Below are positions 24,289 to 34,310 of a stretch of 64,000 bases of DNA, piece by piece. The notes beneath the pieces were generated by a model, which was given only the letters and a program-made list of their open reading frames with translations, had not been told where the DNA came from and made no database searches. A program made the position numbers and the translations under genes. Each line of letters opens with the position of its first letter. Positions within the stretch are counted from its first letter, which is position 1. Source of the DNA: Paenibacillus foliorum (GTDB taxonomy: Bacteria > Bacillota > Bacilli > Paenibacillales > NBRC-103111); assembly GCF_013141765.1 (NCBI RefSeq), contig NZ_WHOD01000056.1, positions 62,001-126,000 on the forward strand, written 5' to 3'.

Positions 24289-25185
24289 TTAAAAAATTCT
24301 GTAATTAGCGAAGCGGTATGCGAGCAAATACGAGACAGAAAGCAAGACGAAAGACACAATAGACTTAAACAAACCAATGGCCGTAGCTACACCGTACTGG
24401 GCATCCACGATCCCGATCCGGTATACAAAAGTGTCGATAATATCTCCGCTCTCATAAACTACAGGACTATACATATTAAAAACCTGCTCAAACCCCGCAT
24501 TCAGCACATTGCCTATGCTTAGGGTCACCATCAATACGATGATCGGAGCCATACCGGGTAAAGTCACATGCCACGTTTGTTTCCAACGGTTCGCACCGTC
24601 AATGACTGCAGCTTCATAAAGCGACGGATTGATGCTTGTGATAGCCGCCAAATAAATAATCGAGCTGAAGCCGAACTCCTTCCATTCATTAGAAAGTACC
24701 AGGGTAAAGGGAAACCAGCTGTTATCCGCCATAAAAAACACAGGCTCAATTCCTAACCACTTCAATCCTTGGTTCACAATGCCGCTGGAAGGAGACAAGA
24801 TGTCCACTAAGATACCGCTAAGAATAACCCAAGATAAAAAATGCGGTAAATAAACCAATGTCTGTACGGTCCGCTTCACAAACTCTTTGCGTATTTCATT
24901 CATAAGTACAGCTACTGTAAGCGGTACGGCCAATCCCGCGGTTATTTTCATTACGGCAATGTAAACCGTATTCCAGATCACCTGAAAAAAGCTCGGAAGC
25001 TGCATAACATAAGCAAAGTTGTCGAGGCCAATCCAAGGCGAGCCCCATATCCCCCGGGTCGGCGTGAACTTCTGAAAAGCTATAACAATGCCCAGCATCG
25101 GGCCATAGCTGAAGATAAGCACAAGCACGAGGCCAGGGATGATCATCAGGTGCAAAGGAAGCTGCAGCCTCCATTTATTATTCAT
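24289..25185 (-). CDS. CUT1-type sugar ABC transporter permease (LplB-like)
   Basis: This 298-residue protein has six transmembrane segments. The N-terminal helix is followed by the family segment FSYGPMLGIVIAFQKFTPTRG and the EAA loop reads YEAAVIDGANRWKQTWHVTLPGMAPIIVLM. It starts at an ATG behind GGGGAGATAT and ends 16 nt before its partner permease. Gene order SBP-LplB-LplC is typical of Paenibacillus polysaccharide-utilisation operons. Confidence 0.95.
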   Translation of the reverse strand: MNNKWRLQLPLHLMIIPGLVLVLIFSYGPMLGIVIAFQKFTPTRGIWGSPWIGLDNFAYVMQLPSFFQVIWNTVYIAVMKITAGLAVPLTVAVLMNEIRKEFVKRTVQTLVYLPHFLSWVILSGILVDILSPSSGIVNQGLKWLGIEPVFFMADNSWFPFTLVLSNEWKEFGFSSIIYLAAITSINPSLYEAAVIDGANRWKQTWHVTLPGMAPIIVLMVTLSIGNVLNAGFEQVFNMYSPVVYESGDIIDTFVYRIGIVDAQYGVATAIGLFKSIVSFVLLSVSYLLAYRFANYRIF

Positions 25186-25282
25186 TCGGTATATCTCCCC
25201 TTCGCATCGTTGGTTAAGAGAGGGTGACGCAGGGAGAGCGGCATGTACCGACCGCTCCCTGCCCTCTGATCAACGAACCGGA

Positions 25283-26995
25283 TTACTTGTTTTTGTTGAA
25301 GTAATCATTGACTTCCTTCTCAATGGCATCGCCGCCAAGCTTTTTCCATTCACCTGCAAATTTATCGAAATCGCTGAGCGGAGCTGCGCCCATAATTATT
25401 TTCGTTATCGTTTCGTTCTGGATTTTCTGGAGCGTCGATTCCTTCTCCACCATCGTAGCTGTCGGTGCGCCAGTAAAAGCGTTGAACTGGTAGTTTTTAT
25501 TTTTCAAGTAGTTGGCAATAACTCCAAAAGAGCCTTCCGGTCCAAAGGTCCGTTCCGAGAACCACAGACTGTCGTCACCTTTACGGAAATTCGTGATCCG
25601 GCCGAAATGCAGCGATGCAGGGAAATCAAGCTTGCTCCCGTCACCCTTGTTCTTCAGCTCCTCGGCAACCTTTAAATGGGCATTGATATTCAGATCGGCG
25701 GGGTTAATCAGAATGGGGAAGTACTTGCCCGGATAAATGCCAGTCGCCGTATCAATGATAAACGGATTTTTCGAACCGCTGTAATCCGTTTGGAAATAAT
25801 GCTTATTGTACAAATTCAATATTTTAACGATGGCTTCGGGATTTTTAATACCTTTCTTCACTACAAAGAATGTTGTCGCTGCATCATTAGCCTGCAGAAT
25901 AACCGGCTTGCTGTCTGCAGATCCAATCGGGAACGCCCTCCAATCGGCTTTCGGATCGTTTTTGCGGTTATCCTTATAGAACGTTGTAGCATCAGCCACA
26001 TAACCGAACGCCACGCCAAGCTTGCCAGCTGCGGCATCCTCCGCGACCTTTTTCCAAGGCTTTACCGAAAACTCTTTATCGATAACGCCGTCTTTGTATA
26101 ATTGCTGCAGCTTCTCAAGAGCCGGCTTCATTTCAGGCTGCACCGAGCCGTAAACAAGCTTGCCGGAGGCATCCTTAACCCAGAAGGTCGGATAGGCATG
26201 ATAAGCATTGAAGAAACCGATTAGTGAAGCCGGTGTTACTCCGTTATTGGATTCTTTAAATATATCCTTGTTGACTCCGAGACCGATGGTATCCGCCTTG
26301 CCGTTGCCGTCAGGGTCGTTCTTAGCGAAAGCGGTTGCAATTTTGATGACGTCATCCATCGTCTTGGGCTCCGGCAGATTGAGCTTTTGCAGCCAATCGG
26401 CTCGGATCCAAACCATACTTGCAGACGCGACTCCGTTATTCTCGAACGTTTGCGGAATCCCCATCAGCTTGCCGTTTACCGTAACGGATTTGATCGCCGC
26501 TCCACCGTCCTTGAGCAATGCCTCTTTAGTAAAGGGAGTTGCGTATTTGTCATACGCGGATGTAAGATCCTCGACTAGGTTAGAGTCGATCAGTCGCTGC
26601 ATGACTACACGGTCGACAGCCATAAAATCAGGCAGCTCGCCTGAGGCAAGCGTTACATTCAGCTTTTGTGCAAACTGCGATGCATCGATGACCCACAGAT
26701 TTTTTATTTTGATGCCCAGCTCATTGACCATAATCGGTGTCCATATATTTTTGTCGAGCGACTCCCCCTCGGCAAACTTGTAGCTCGCATCAATGGAGCG
26801 GACCGTAGACAACTCGATAGCCGGATTGTATTTACCGAACGGGTCGGCAGACTTGTTGTCAGCCGTTTCCGCAGGCGTATTAGGTGCTGCCGGTTTAGGC
26901 GGCTCCGCTTCCTTGCTTGAACTGCAGGCGTTCAGCAGCATAGCAAATGAAAGCGCTGCCGTTACAGCAAGTGAATTTCGCTTTATTCCTTTCAT
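25283..26995 (-). CDS. Extracellular solute-binding lipoprotein of the sugar ABC importer
   Basis: This 570-residue protein has a lipobox LNAC (Cys 24) and a Ser/Pro-rich linker. The mature part is a large family 1 solute-binding protein of the LplA/YtcQ type, e.g. LPEPKTMDDVIKIATAFAKNDPDGNGKADTIG, which contains a calcium-binding DPDGNGKAD loop. The ATG follows AAGGGGGAACG. A TATAAT at 27038-27033 on the minus strand is a possible -10. The neighbouring YesM/YesN system probably senses the same sugar and activates this promoter. Confidence 0.95.
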   Translation of the reverse strand: MKGIKRNSLAVTAALSFAMLLNACSSSKEAEPPKPAAPNTPAETADNKSADPFGKYNPAIELSTVRSIDASYKFAEGESLDKNIWTPIMVNELGIKIKNLWVIDASQFAQKLNVTLASGELPDFMAVDRVVMQRLIDSNLVEDLTSAYDKYATPFTKEALLKDGGAAIKSVTVNGKLMGIPQTFENNGVASASMVWIRADWLQKLNLPEPKTMDDVIKIATAFAKNDPDGNGKADTIGLGVNKDIFKESNNGVTPASLIGFFNAYHAYPTFWVKDASGKLVYGSVQPEMKPALEKLQQLYKDGVIDKEFSVKPWKKVAEDAAAGKLGVAFGYVADATTFYKDNRKNDPKADWRAFPIGSADSKPVILQANDAATTFFVVKKGIKNPEAIVKILNLYNKHYFQTDYSGSKNPFIIDTATGIYPGKYFPILINPADLNINAHLKVAEELKNKGDGSKLDFPASLHFGRITNFRKGDDSLWFSERTFGPEGSFGVIANYLKNKNYQFNAFTGAPTATMVEKESTLQKIQNETITKIIMGAAPLSDFDKFAGEWKKLGGDAIEKEVNDYFNKNK

Positions 26996-27137
26996 ACACG
27001 TTCCCCCTTAACTATTTTCAGCTTACGTCTCGATTATAAAACGGGAATTTCATGAAACATAGAAGACTTTATTAACATCCTTATCTTATATTGCGCAATT
27101 GATGTTCCACGAAAATAAAAACCGGAAGACTGCCCGT

Positions 27138-28820
27138 TCAGGTCAATTCCCGGTATTCCACTGGAGTAGTGTTGGTTATTTTCTTAAATAAGCGGGTAAA
27201 GTAGGGAGCCGATTCGAAACCGACCTCAGCCGCGACTTCATGAATCTTTAAGCTGCTGTTTTTCAACAGATGCTTGGCGCGGGCTACACGGACCTCTGTA
27301 ATGTAATCCAGTAAATTAATGCCCGTAAGCTGCTTGTAGATACGGGACAAATAAGGAGGACTCAGATTCACGACCTCGGATAACCGCGTCAGAGATAGCT
27401 CCTCACGGATAAACTCGTGCACGTATTGATGAATAAGCCGAATCATATCGTTCGTTCTTTCCTGCTGCATAGCGCCGTTGTAATCGGCAATGGCTTCCCC
27501 CAGCCGTTCATAATAGGCGATCGCGTCCTGCCACGAGCCGTGATTTTCCATCTGCGTATATTTATCCAGCTGCGCCTTGGCGGCAATAACGGAAACCAGA
27601 TTGCGGCGGTTCACATACGACAGAAAAAATGCGGACAGGTTGGCGAACAGCTCTAATGTCAAATAAGTGATTTTGGCCTCCGTCAACTCCAGCGCATCAA
27701 AACGCGTAAGCTCTTCAAACATGCGTACAAACTGCTGTTTATCCCCGTTATCCAAATGCGCTTCAAGCAAATCAAGCTTGCGCATACGGTTGCGCAGCAT
27801 CGTCTCCGCAAAGTAAGTTTGACTGGAGCGACCTTCTCCGCCTGCAGCCGTTCCTGCTCCTGATTCCGTTACCAGCATTTCTTTGCTGCGAACCAAGCCG
27901 CCGCTTAGCATCAGCTTCAAGGTATCGAACTGGCGGGCCGCTTCTTTCCATTCGCACGGCTGTGAGCTTAGGATGAGCGAAACCGGCAGCTTCAACAGCT
28001 TGCGGCAAGTTGCCTGAACGGATTCCGAAGTCCCTTTCACAAACAAACCAAGCCGCTCCCAGCCCTCACCCTCCGGAGTACCGTCTTGATAATGGAACGA
28101 CTTCGGCTGAATAAGCCAAACAAAGCGGAACCGGTCGATTGGAACGAAGAGAAACCGGGTTTTATCCGTTAAAAACTCCTCTGCTATATTCTGAATGGAA
28201 TAAAGCATCAATGATTTATCTGTCAAGGCTTGGTAAGCCCCCCAGTCGTCCACCCGCCCAAATGCGATATATACGGGTTGATCCGGTTCTAATCCGATGC
28301 CCAGCTCTGTAAATCGTTTCGCGCGTCCTGTGTCCGACTCCGCTTCCCCGGTCAGTAAATCGAGCAAATAGTCCCGGCGAAGGGTAGGAATGGACTGCAG
28401 CAGCAGCTGGTGGGCTTTAATGACGATGTCTCCCTCCTGCAGCTCCATAACAATTTCTTCCGCCGCCTTCTCGATGGCTTGGAAGATCGAATCGTCGCCT
28501 TCCGTTTTTAGAACGTAATCCATTCCTCCTTTCCTTATAGCTGTTTGGATATAGTCAAAATCACTGTAACCGGACAGGAAAATGATTTTGCAACGCGGCC
28601 ATTGCTCCCGCACCAGGTCAGCCAGCTCAAGCCCGCCCATTCCGGGCATTCGTATATCGGTGAGCAGGATATCCAAGCGCATGCCGCGCATTTTATCCAT
28701 AGCTTCCATACCTGTATAAGCTTTGTGTATGACCAATTCGTATTTATCCCATTCGCGTATAGCATCGGCTAAATAACCGACCGCTAACGGTTCATCATCG
28801 ACTAGCATTAAGTGCAGCAT
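27138..28820 (-). CDS. YesN-type response regulator with AraC DNA-binding domain
   Basis: The ATG at 28820 behind AAGGAGGAAGAAC gives a ~560-residue protein. The receiver domain occupies residues 1-120, with LVDDEP and the phospho-acceptor Asp in ILLTDIRMPGMGG. A long middle region of about 330 residues follows, as usual for YesN. The C-terminal ~100 residues are an AraC double helix-turn-helix (LTRLSEVVNLSPPYLSRIYK and IHEVAAEVGFESAPYFTRLFKK). It overlaps the kinase gene by 26 bp. It likely activates the divergent-in-function but same-strand sugar operon downstream. Confidence 0.95.
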   Translation of the reverse strand: MLHLMLVDDEPLAVGYLADAIREWDKYELVIHKAYTGMEAMDKMRGMRLDILLTDIRMPGMGGLELADLVREQWPRCKIIFLSGYSDFDYIQTAIRKGGMDYVLKTEGDDSIFQAIEKAAEEIVMELQEGDIVIKAHQLLLQSIPTLRRDYLLDLLTGEAESDTGRAKRFTELGIGLEPDQPVYIAFGRVDDWGAYQALTDKSLMLYSIQNIAEEFLTDKTRFLFVPIDRFRFVWLIQPKSFHYQDGTPEGEGWERLGLFVKGTSESVQATCRKLLKLPVSLILSSQPCEWKEAARQFDTLKLMLSGGLVRSKEMLVTESGAGTAAGGEGRSSQTYFAETMLRNRMRKLDLLEAHLDNGDKQQFVRMFEELTRFDALELTEAKITYLTLELFANLSAFFLSYVNRRNLVSVIAAKAQLDKYTQMENHGSWQDAIAYYERLGEAIADYNGAMQQERTNDMIRLIHQYVHEFIREELSLTRLSEVVNLSPPYLSRIYKQLTGINLLDYITEVRVARAKHLLKNSSLKIHEVAAEVGFESAPYFTRLFKKITNTTPVEYRELT

Positions 28821-30600
28821 AGTGTTCTTCCTCCTTATCCTTATCCTCCGCAAAATGAATGTTCATGGTCACCTTAAGCCCGCCCCGGGATCCAGGTGAT
28901 AAGCTAATTCCCGAATCCGCGCCGAATTTCAACTGGAGCCGTCGGTGCACGTTGATAATGCCGCTAACCTCCGCATTCATCTTGTCAGATGCCAGCCTGC
29001 TTCTCCAGGCCGCAAATTGCTCCTCAGACATACCAGCTCCGTTGTCTTCCGTCACAATTCGCATCCCTTTTTCATCCGCCTCTATAGAGACAGACAGCAG
29101 CCCCTCCGTTACCGTATTTTCAAGTCCGTGCTGATAAGCGTTCTCCACCAGCGGCTGCAATATTAGACGGGGTACCATCAGGGAACGCAGCCCCTCCGGC
29201 AGGTCACTTATCGTTACCTTAAGCCGGTTGGAGAAACGGATATTTTGAATTTCCATATACATCCGGACATGGTGCCATTCCTGCTCCAGCGGGACATCAT
29301 CCCCTGTTTTCTTAGTAATATAACGGAAATAATCGCCCAAATATTTCGTGAATTTCAAGCTGTTATCGTAATCCTGTGCCTTGGTCATCCGGTATAGCAA
29401 GTATAGGCTATTGTATAAAAAATGGGGGTTGATCTGGGACTGCAGCTGGTTTAACTCCGCTTGCTGCGTTTGCAGCTTCTGCTCATATACCTCGTAAATA
29501 AGCAATCTGAGCTTGGTTGTCATTTCATTGAACTGTTTATACATATAGCTGAATTCGTCTCTGCTCCGGTGATACAGGGAGATAGACAGATTGCCGGATT
29601 CAACCATTCGAAAAGCCCGCACCATCTTCGCTAACGGCTTATGTATGACCTGATACACCCACAGCGAAACCAGCACAATAAGAATGGCTGTTACTAACGA
29701 CATGAGCATAAGGAAGCCCTTATATTTTTTTAACGAACCTAATATCTCAAACTCAGGTACATAAACCAGAAGTACGGTGTCCGTTTCGGGGGCATATTCA
29801 TACGCGGTAATGTAATTTTGCTTGTTCAGCCGGACGGTTTGGATTCCATTGTGATTGCCCTGTTCACTTTTCACCCATTCCCATACATTTTGGGCAATCG
29901 GTTTCATCACCTGTTGGTCCGTATCACCCGCAATCATCCACTTGGAGCTTACAATCGCCGCTCCGCCTTGCTCAAAGCCGGAAATTTGCTGCAAAAACTG
30001 CTGCAGTTGAATGACAGATACTTCCGTTTCCAGCACAAATATAGGATCCCGCTGCTGTGAAACAGGCAAGGACGGGTAAAACTCCCGGAGAAATAATCTT
30101 CCGTCTTCATATTCCAAAGGAGAAGTACCTGTCCTATCGCGTGAACGTTTCAGGCGGTCTATCACACTGGCAGGAAGCTCATCCGACAGCTCGTCAGTGG
30201 ATACGATTCTTTGAATTGGTGGAATGTAAGCGCTTGCTTTTGTTACGTAAATGCCTGAACTTTTCATCAAATTAAGCTTTTGCTGAAATTGCCTCATGAT
30301 GGACGAACGCTCGTAATAATCGAGGTTTTCCGCAATAACCCCTAATGAGACCAATCCGTCGTCATTCACATATTCGCGCTGCAGCCGAATCATCCGATCG
30401 ATTTCTTTATTCAATGAATTGTTATAGAAATGGATCTGCGACTGTAGTGAGCTTGAAATTTCGTTTCGGACGATTCCGGAACCGACATCATTCATATGCA
30501 TCGCCAGCGCATAGACGGGAACCATCACTAGAAAGAACATCGCCAGCAGCTTAGTAAATATGGAAAACCTCCAATTCTGCCAATTTAACTTCATAGACAT
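28795..30600 (-). CDS. YesM-type sensor histidine kinase
   Basis: This 601-residue kinase has an N-terminal transmembrane helix (about residues 14-34), a ~260-residue extracellular sensor, and a second helix near 297-317. A HAMP domain follows, then the His_kinase motif LQSQINPHFLYNSLYLLYRM with the phospho-acceptor His, and the ATPase N and G boxes (LQPLVENAYQHGLE, IVTEDNGAGMSEEQ). It starts at the ATG following GAGGGGG. It forms a two-component pair with the overlapping AraC-type regulator and presumably detects the substrate, or the loaded binding protein, of the ABC importer. Confidence 0.95.
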   Translation of the reverse strand: MSMKLNWQNWRFSIFTKLLAMFFLVMVPVYALAMHMNDVGSGIVRNEISSSLQSQIHFYNNSLNKEIDRMIRLQREYVNDDGLVSLGVIAENLDYYERSSIMRQFQQKLNLMKSSGIYVTKASAYIPPIQRIVSTDELSDELPASVIDRLKRSRDRTGTSPLEYEDGRLFLREFYPSLPVSQQRDPIFVLETEVSVIQLQQFLQQISGFEQGGAAIVSSKWMIAGDTDQQVMKPIAQNVWEWVKSEQGNHNGIQTVRLNKQNYITAYEYAPETDTVLLVYVPEFEILGSLKKYKGFLMLMSLVTAILIVLVSLWVYQVIHKPLAKMVRAFRMVESGNLSISLYHRSRDEFSYMYKQFNEMTTKLRLLIYEVYEQKLQTQQAELNQLQSQINPHFLYNSLYLLYRMTKAQDYDNSLKFTKYLGDYFRYITKKTGDDVPLEQEWHHVRMYMEIQNIRFSNRLKVTISDLPEGLRSLMVPRLILQPLVENAYQHGLENTVTEGLLSVSIEADEKGMRIVTEDNGAGMSEEQFAAWRSRLASDKMNAEVSGIINVHRRLQLKFGADSGISLSPGSRGGLKVTMNIHFAEDKDKEEEHYAALNASR

Positions 30601-30783
30601 GTTGCATCCCCCTCACGTTCTACACGAAACGTTGATCTTTTTAACAGTGTACCATGATTCACTGATCCAATATCAAGCCCCAACTTAGCCTAACCCGAAA
30701 ATTTACGGTCCGTGTATATCCCCCACCCAAGCCTACTTCTTGCCATACGTTATAAGAAAAGATTTAGCTGAAAAAATGAATAA

Positions 30784-30823
30784 ACCCCATTGCCAGAGGG
30801 TTAAGTCCCTTTAACAATGGGGT
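30784..30823 (-). terminator. Terminator of the DinG-like helicase gene
   Basis: ACCCCATTG and CAATGGGGT pair, enclosing a second small hairpin AGGG/CCCT. On the minus strand a T-rich tract (TTTATTCATTTTTTC) follows. It lies 18 nt after the stop codon. Confidence 0.65.
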
Positions 30824-30840
30824 CGCATTAATATTCCAAG

Positions 30841-32784
30841 CTAATCAAGCGTATCTACCAAGTGAACTCCGGGCGGAAGCACACCCTCGATGTGATGCCT
30901 TATCGGCTCCAGATCCTCACTGAGAATGGCTATAATACCGCTGTCCTCGCGCGAACGAATTAATCTGCCCATCCCCTGCTTAAGTCGCAGCAGCATGTAA
31001 GGAAGATCCACTTCCTCGAAGGGCGATGCGGCAGCTTGCCGTTTGGCCATAAATACAGGGTCTTGAGGAGGAAAAGGAAGCGCCCATATAATCACATTCG
31101 AAAGCGAAGGACCAGGAATGTCGAGTCCCTCCCATAAGCTGACCGCACATAGAACACTCAGCTCATCATGCTGGAAGGAGGAAATTAAGCCGCTTATTTC
31201 TTGATCACCCTCAAACAAGAAGCGAAGTGCAGCACATTCCGGATAATGGGAAATTTCTTTCTTAAACCGCTGCAGCTCATCCTTAGTCGGAAACAGTATC
31301 AATGCTCTTCCTTCCGTTCGCTCCAGCAGTCGAACAGCGGTCTTCATTTTCTCGGAAAATGTTCCTCCATAGGACCATTTGGGTGCTACCACTTTCATTT
31401 GGTGCTCATAATCGTACGGAGAGTCGACTGAAAAGGATAAATACTTCTCAATCCCGAGACTGTCCACTACATAATCAAACGATCCCTCTACCGATAAAGT
31501 AGCTGATGAAAAAATAATCGGAATACCAGAATTGAACACTCTTTCACTGAGCACTTCTTTGACGGTTCTTGGCATAATGACCAGACTGAGTCCATTCACA
31601 CTTTCCGTCACCCAACAGATCAAAGTCTCTGATTGGTGAAAAAGATTCAGTGCCTTCTGCATCATCTCCAGATGCTCCTCAACAATGCGCAGCTGATACT
31701 CGTTCAAGGTGTACATCTCACTCTCGAAAACCAGCTCTTCCTCTATGGCCGCAAGCAGCTTTTGAAACTGAAGTATCTCGTTGAGCAGCTGCTCGTTCAA
31801 TATAATCTGTTTCCTATCGGATCCAGGAATTGCTATGCTCTGACGCTCCAATAAGTCGAACATCGTCTCGCTTTGCTCAATCGCTTCATCTATAAGCACG
31901 GCTAATGTTTCTCTCACTTCACCTTTAAGCAGCCGGGTAATTAATTCCTCGAAAACCACATGCTTCAGCTTGTAGGTCAATGCCTTCTGCGCAGCCGATT
32001 CCAGCAAATGCCCTTCATCGAAAACAACGGTACAGTGATCCGGCAGCAGCGGCAATTGTCCCTCGCGTTTGCGTCCCTCATACGTCCACACATGCTCCAT
32101 ATAAAAATCATGCGAGCAAATAATTAATTCTGTGGACTTCCTGTAATGGTCTCGTGAAAGCGTCTGCCCACACCGGTGCCGCTTATCGCAAACGAAGCAA
32201 TCCTGAAACACATCCCAGCTGACATTGTACCATTGCTCATCGTTCATATTCGGGTACTGCTTCCGGTCTCCATAAGCGTGAAACGACTGCAGTGCATCGT
32301 AGGAATGAACAAACTCTGGCAGGCCCTCGTATAAATCCTTATACAGCCCTACCTCCTCGTGCCCAAGACGCGCTTCATCCAGCTTCACAAGGCAAACATA
32401 CTGGTCTGGAGATTTGCCTAACCTCGCGTCGATAGCCAGGCTAAGATGCTTAGCTAGCTTCGCAATATCACCTTCCGGCTTGACCAGCTGCTCGATCAGA
32501 GACTCGTCCGCACAGGCGATAATAGCTGGCTTGCGCGTATAACGCGCATAACAAATCGCATACAACAAATATACCAGCGTCTTCCCTGTTCCCACTCCGG
32601 CTTCTGCAAAAATCGTCTGCTTCTCAGCGAATGCCCGCTCCAGCTGAAACGCCATATAAATCTGCTCATCGCGAACCTCAAAGCCCGCTTCCGGCAGTAT
32701 ATCGTAGAATACATCCGCTATCCATTCGCTTACTTGTTGAATAAAAGGCTGTGAATGATTATATGAAAAAGGATACTTCTCCAC
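30841..32784 (-). CDS. DinG/YpvA-like ATP-dependent DNA helicase
   Basis: This 647-residue XPD/DinG-superfamily protein has Walker A AEAGVGTGKTLVYLLYA (near residue 65), the DEAH-like VVFDEGHLLE and motif VI region AALSLWEGLDIPGPSLSNVI then GMGRLIRSREDSGI. Between motifs I and II, CFVCDKRHRC supplies part of the cysteine cluster that binds 4Fe-4S in DinG-type helicases. It starts at GTG behind GGAGGAAAAG. It lacks the exonuclease domain of the longer Firmicute DinG and agrees in length with B. subtilis YpvA. Probably a housekeeping repair helicase. Confidence 0.92.
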   Translation of the reverse strand: MEKYPFSYNHSQPFIQQVSEWIADVFYDILPEAGFEVRDEQIYMAFQLERAFAEKQTIFAEAGVGTGKTLVYLLYAICYARYTRKPAIIACADESLIEQLVKPEGDIAKLAKHLSLAIDARLGKSPDQYVCLVKLDEARLGHEEVGLYKDLYEGLPEFVHSYDALQSFHAYGDRKQYPNMNDEQWYNVSWDVFQDCFVCDKRHRCGQTLSRDHYRKSTELIICSHDFYMEHVWTYEGRKREGQLPLLPDHCTVVFDEGHLLESAAQKALTYKLKHVVFEELITRLLKGEVRETLAVLIDEAIEQSETMFDLLERQSIAIPGSDRKQIILNEQLLNEILQFQKLLAAIEEELVFESEMYTLNEYQLRIVEEHLEMMQKALNLFHQSETLICWVTESVNGLSLVIMPRTVKEVLSERVFNSGIPIIFSSATLSVEGSFDYVVDSLGIEKYLSFSVDSPYDYEHQMKVVAPKWSYGGTFSEKMKTAVRLLERTEGRALILFPTKDELQRFKKEISHYPECAALRFLFEGDQEISGLISSFQHDELSVLCAVSLWEGLDIPGPSLSNVIIWALPFPPQDPVFMAKRQAAASPFEEVDLPYMLLRLKQGMGRLIRSREDSGIIAILSEDLEPIRHHIEGVLPPGVHLVDTLD

Positions 32785-32995
32785 TGTTACTTTTCCTCCA
32801 TGAGATCAAATTCCAATAAACCCGTACACCGCAATGCGTGTATGGCTGAACATAATATTATCACATGATCCCTGTATAAAAGCAAAGCTTTTACACAATC
32901 ATTCAAGCCCCTATGAGCTCCTATGAGTCTAAATATTTTAAAGCGTTTACATTTCCTGATAGCGCAACACGCTGTACAAGCTGCTGCACCGCCTT

Positions 32996-33247
32996 CTATT
33001 TGCGAAAATCCAGGTGCAGATTCCCCTGACTCTCTAATTTCTCAATCTGTTTGCAAATCTCATGCTGCCACTCCATATCGTTAGACATTGAAGCCACTAG
33101 TGATAAATTGTAAAGACTGGATAATTTTCGGGCAAATATAGCATTATAATGCATGCAGGCTGACATTTCCGATTGTTCATCCACTGTTAATTCCCTTTGC
33201 CGCCCAATCGTCCATAGCTCAGCAAGCCTCCAATGTACCGATAGCAT
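32996..33247 (-). CDS. DUF7667-type small protein
   Basis: I chose the ATG at 33247 behind GGGGGAA; the frame is open further upstream. The 83-residue product starts MLSVHWRLAELWTIGRQREL and continues with TVDEQSEMSACMHYNA and ASMSNDMEWQHEICKQIEKL. It resembles small proteins I recall from Paenibacillus that are now filed as DUF7667, of unknown role. It is predicted to be all-helical and cytoplasmic. It stands alone. Confidence 0.65.
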   Translation of the reverse strand: MLSVHWRLAELWTIGRQRELTVDEQSEMSACMHYNAIFARKLSSLYNLSLVASMSNDMEWQHEICKQIEKLESQGNLHLDFRK

Positions 33248-33381
33248 GTATTTCCCCCACTTCTGCCTATTTATAGTAACTATTATGGGCAAAGAGGGCA
33301 CAATTTAGACGCAAAGTCATTTTACAATAATAAAATAAATACTCCCGCTCCCATTACCTGAGTTAAGAAAACCAGTTAGAC

Positions 33382-33435
33382 TTGACACGAAACCAAATGG
33401 TTTCGTATAATACAAATGCGAAACCATTTGGTTTC
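33382..33435 (+). promoter_or_regulatory. Promoter with twin palindromic operators for the SRPBCC-ArsR operon
   Basis: TTGACA (33382-33387), an 18-nt spacer and TATAAT (33406-33411) make a consensus promoter. GAAACCAAATGGTTTC (33389-33404) fills the spacer and its exact reverse complement, GAAACCATTTGGTTTC (33420-33435), covers the start region, 31 bp or three helical turns away. This fits autorepression by the ArsR protein of the operon. Confidence 0.85.
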
Positions 33436-33465
33436 ATATTATATTTCACATGGAGGTACATGCAT

Positions 33466-33891
33466 ATGCAGGAAAATACTCAAGGTACAATACCGGATAT
33501 ACGACATACACTGGTTTTGAATGCACCTATTCAAAAGGTTTGGGACACCGTCTCCACATCAGAGGGCATCGCGGCTTGGTTTATGCCTAATGATTTTCAA
33601 CCCGTGCTCGGATATGAATTTACTTTAAATGACAAGAATTTCGGCACTTCTTATTGCAAAGTAACGGAGATCGATCCGCCAAACAAGCTTGTTTTCTCAT
33701 GGGGCAAGGATTGGCAGATTTCCTTTGATTTAAAAGATCTGGAAGGCAAGACGGAGTTCACACTTATTCATTCCGGATGGGAAGCTGGAAAGCTTACAGA
33801 ATTCAATATGCCTCATGAGGCTGTAAGAGATAGAATGAACCAAGGCTGGGGAGGCATTACCCAACAGCTTGCCAAGCTGGTCGAGGCTTAA
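33466..33891 (+). CDS. SRPBCC (AHSA1-type) domain protein
   Basis: This ~141-residue protein is one AHSA1/START-like domain: IRHTLVLNAPIQKVWDTVST at the start, AAWFMPNDFQPVLGYEFTL, VTEIDPPNKLVFSWGKDW and the long C-terminal helix with GWGGITQQLAKLVEA. The ATG at 33466 sits 9 nt behind GGAGG. Such proteins are ligand-binding helix-grip folds, often encoded with an ArsR regulator, as here (1 nt apart). The ligand is unknown. Confidence 0.92.
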   Translation: MQENTQGTIPDIRHTLVLNAPIQKVWDTVSTSEGIAAWFMPNDFQPVLGYEFTLNDKNFGTSYCKVTEIDPPNKLVFSWGKDWQISFDLKDLEGKTEFTLIHSGWEAGKLTEFNMPHEAVRDRMNQGWGGITQQLAKLVEA

Positions 33892-33892
33892 G

Positions 33893-34279
33893 ATGGCTGA
33901 CGCTGCTCCCAAGCATGATGTGTTTCAAGCCATCGCTGATCCAACCCGCCGCAAGCTGCTGCAATTGCTCAGCGATCAAGAAATGCCGGTTACGGTTATC
34001 AGCGGCCACTTTCCGATGAGCCGTACGGCTGTCTCCAAGCATCTGCGCATACTGTCGGATGCTGGACTTGTGAAGGAGCAGAAGGTTGGACGCGAAACGC
34101 GGTATAGTCTTCAGGCGGAGCCTCTGCTAGAGCTGAAGCGCTGGCTTGCCTATTATGAACGCTTCTGGGAAAATAAGCTGAATGTACTGAAGCACTTGGT
34201 GGAAAATGAAGCATCTGATAACGGGAGTCCCGAAGGACTCAGCGTTATCGAGGGACGAGCTAAGGACAAATCTGACTAA
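33893..34279 (+). CDS. ArsR-family winged-helix repressor
   Basis: The ATG at 33893, one base after the SRPBCC stop, is translationally coupled. The ~128-residue protein has HDVFQAIADPTRRKLLQLLSD and the recognition region VTVISGHFPMSRTAVSKHLRIL, then a wing (VGRETRYSLQ). No metal-binding CxC motif of the classical ArsR/SmtB type is visible, as in the SRPBCC-linked ArsR subgroup. It probably binds the two palindromes of its own promoter. Confidence 0.93.
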   Translation: MADAAPKHDVFQAIADPTRRKLLQLLSDQEMPVTVISGHFPMSRTAVSKHLRILSDAGLVKEQKVGRETRYSLQAEPLLELKRWLAYYERFWENKLNVLKHLVENEASDNGSPEGLSVIEGRAKDKSD

Positions 34280-34310
34280 ACCCTTTCAACCCATAGAAGT
34301 ATACTTACGA

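Noticed and set aside
25139..26783. Plus-strand frames of up to 191 codons opposite the solute-binding protein gene
   Set aside because: Antisense shadows; the opposite strand has signal peptide, lipobox and family motifs.
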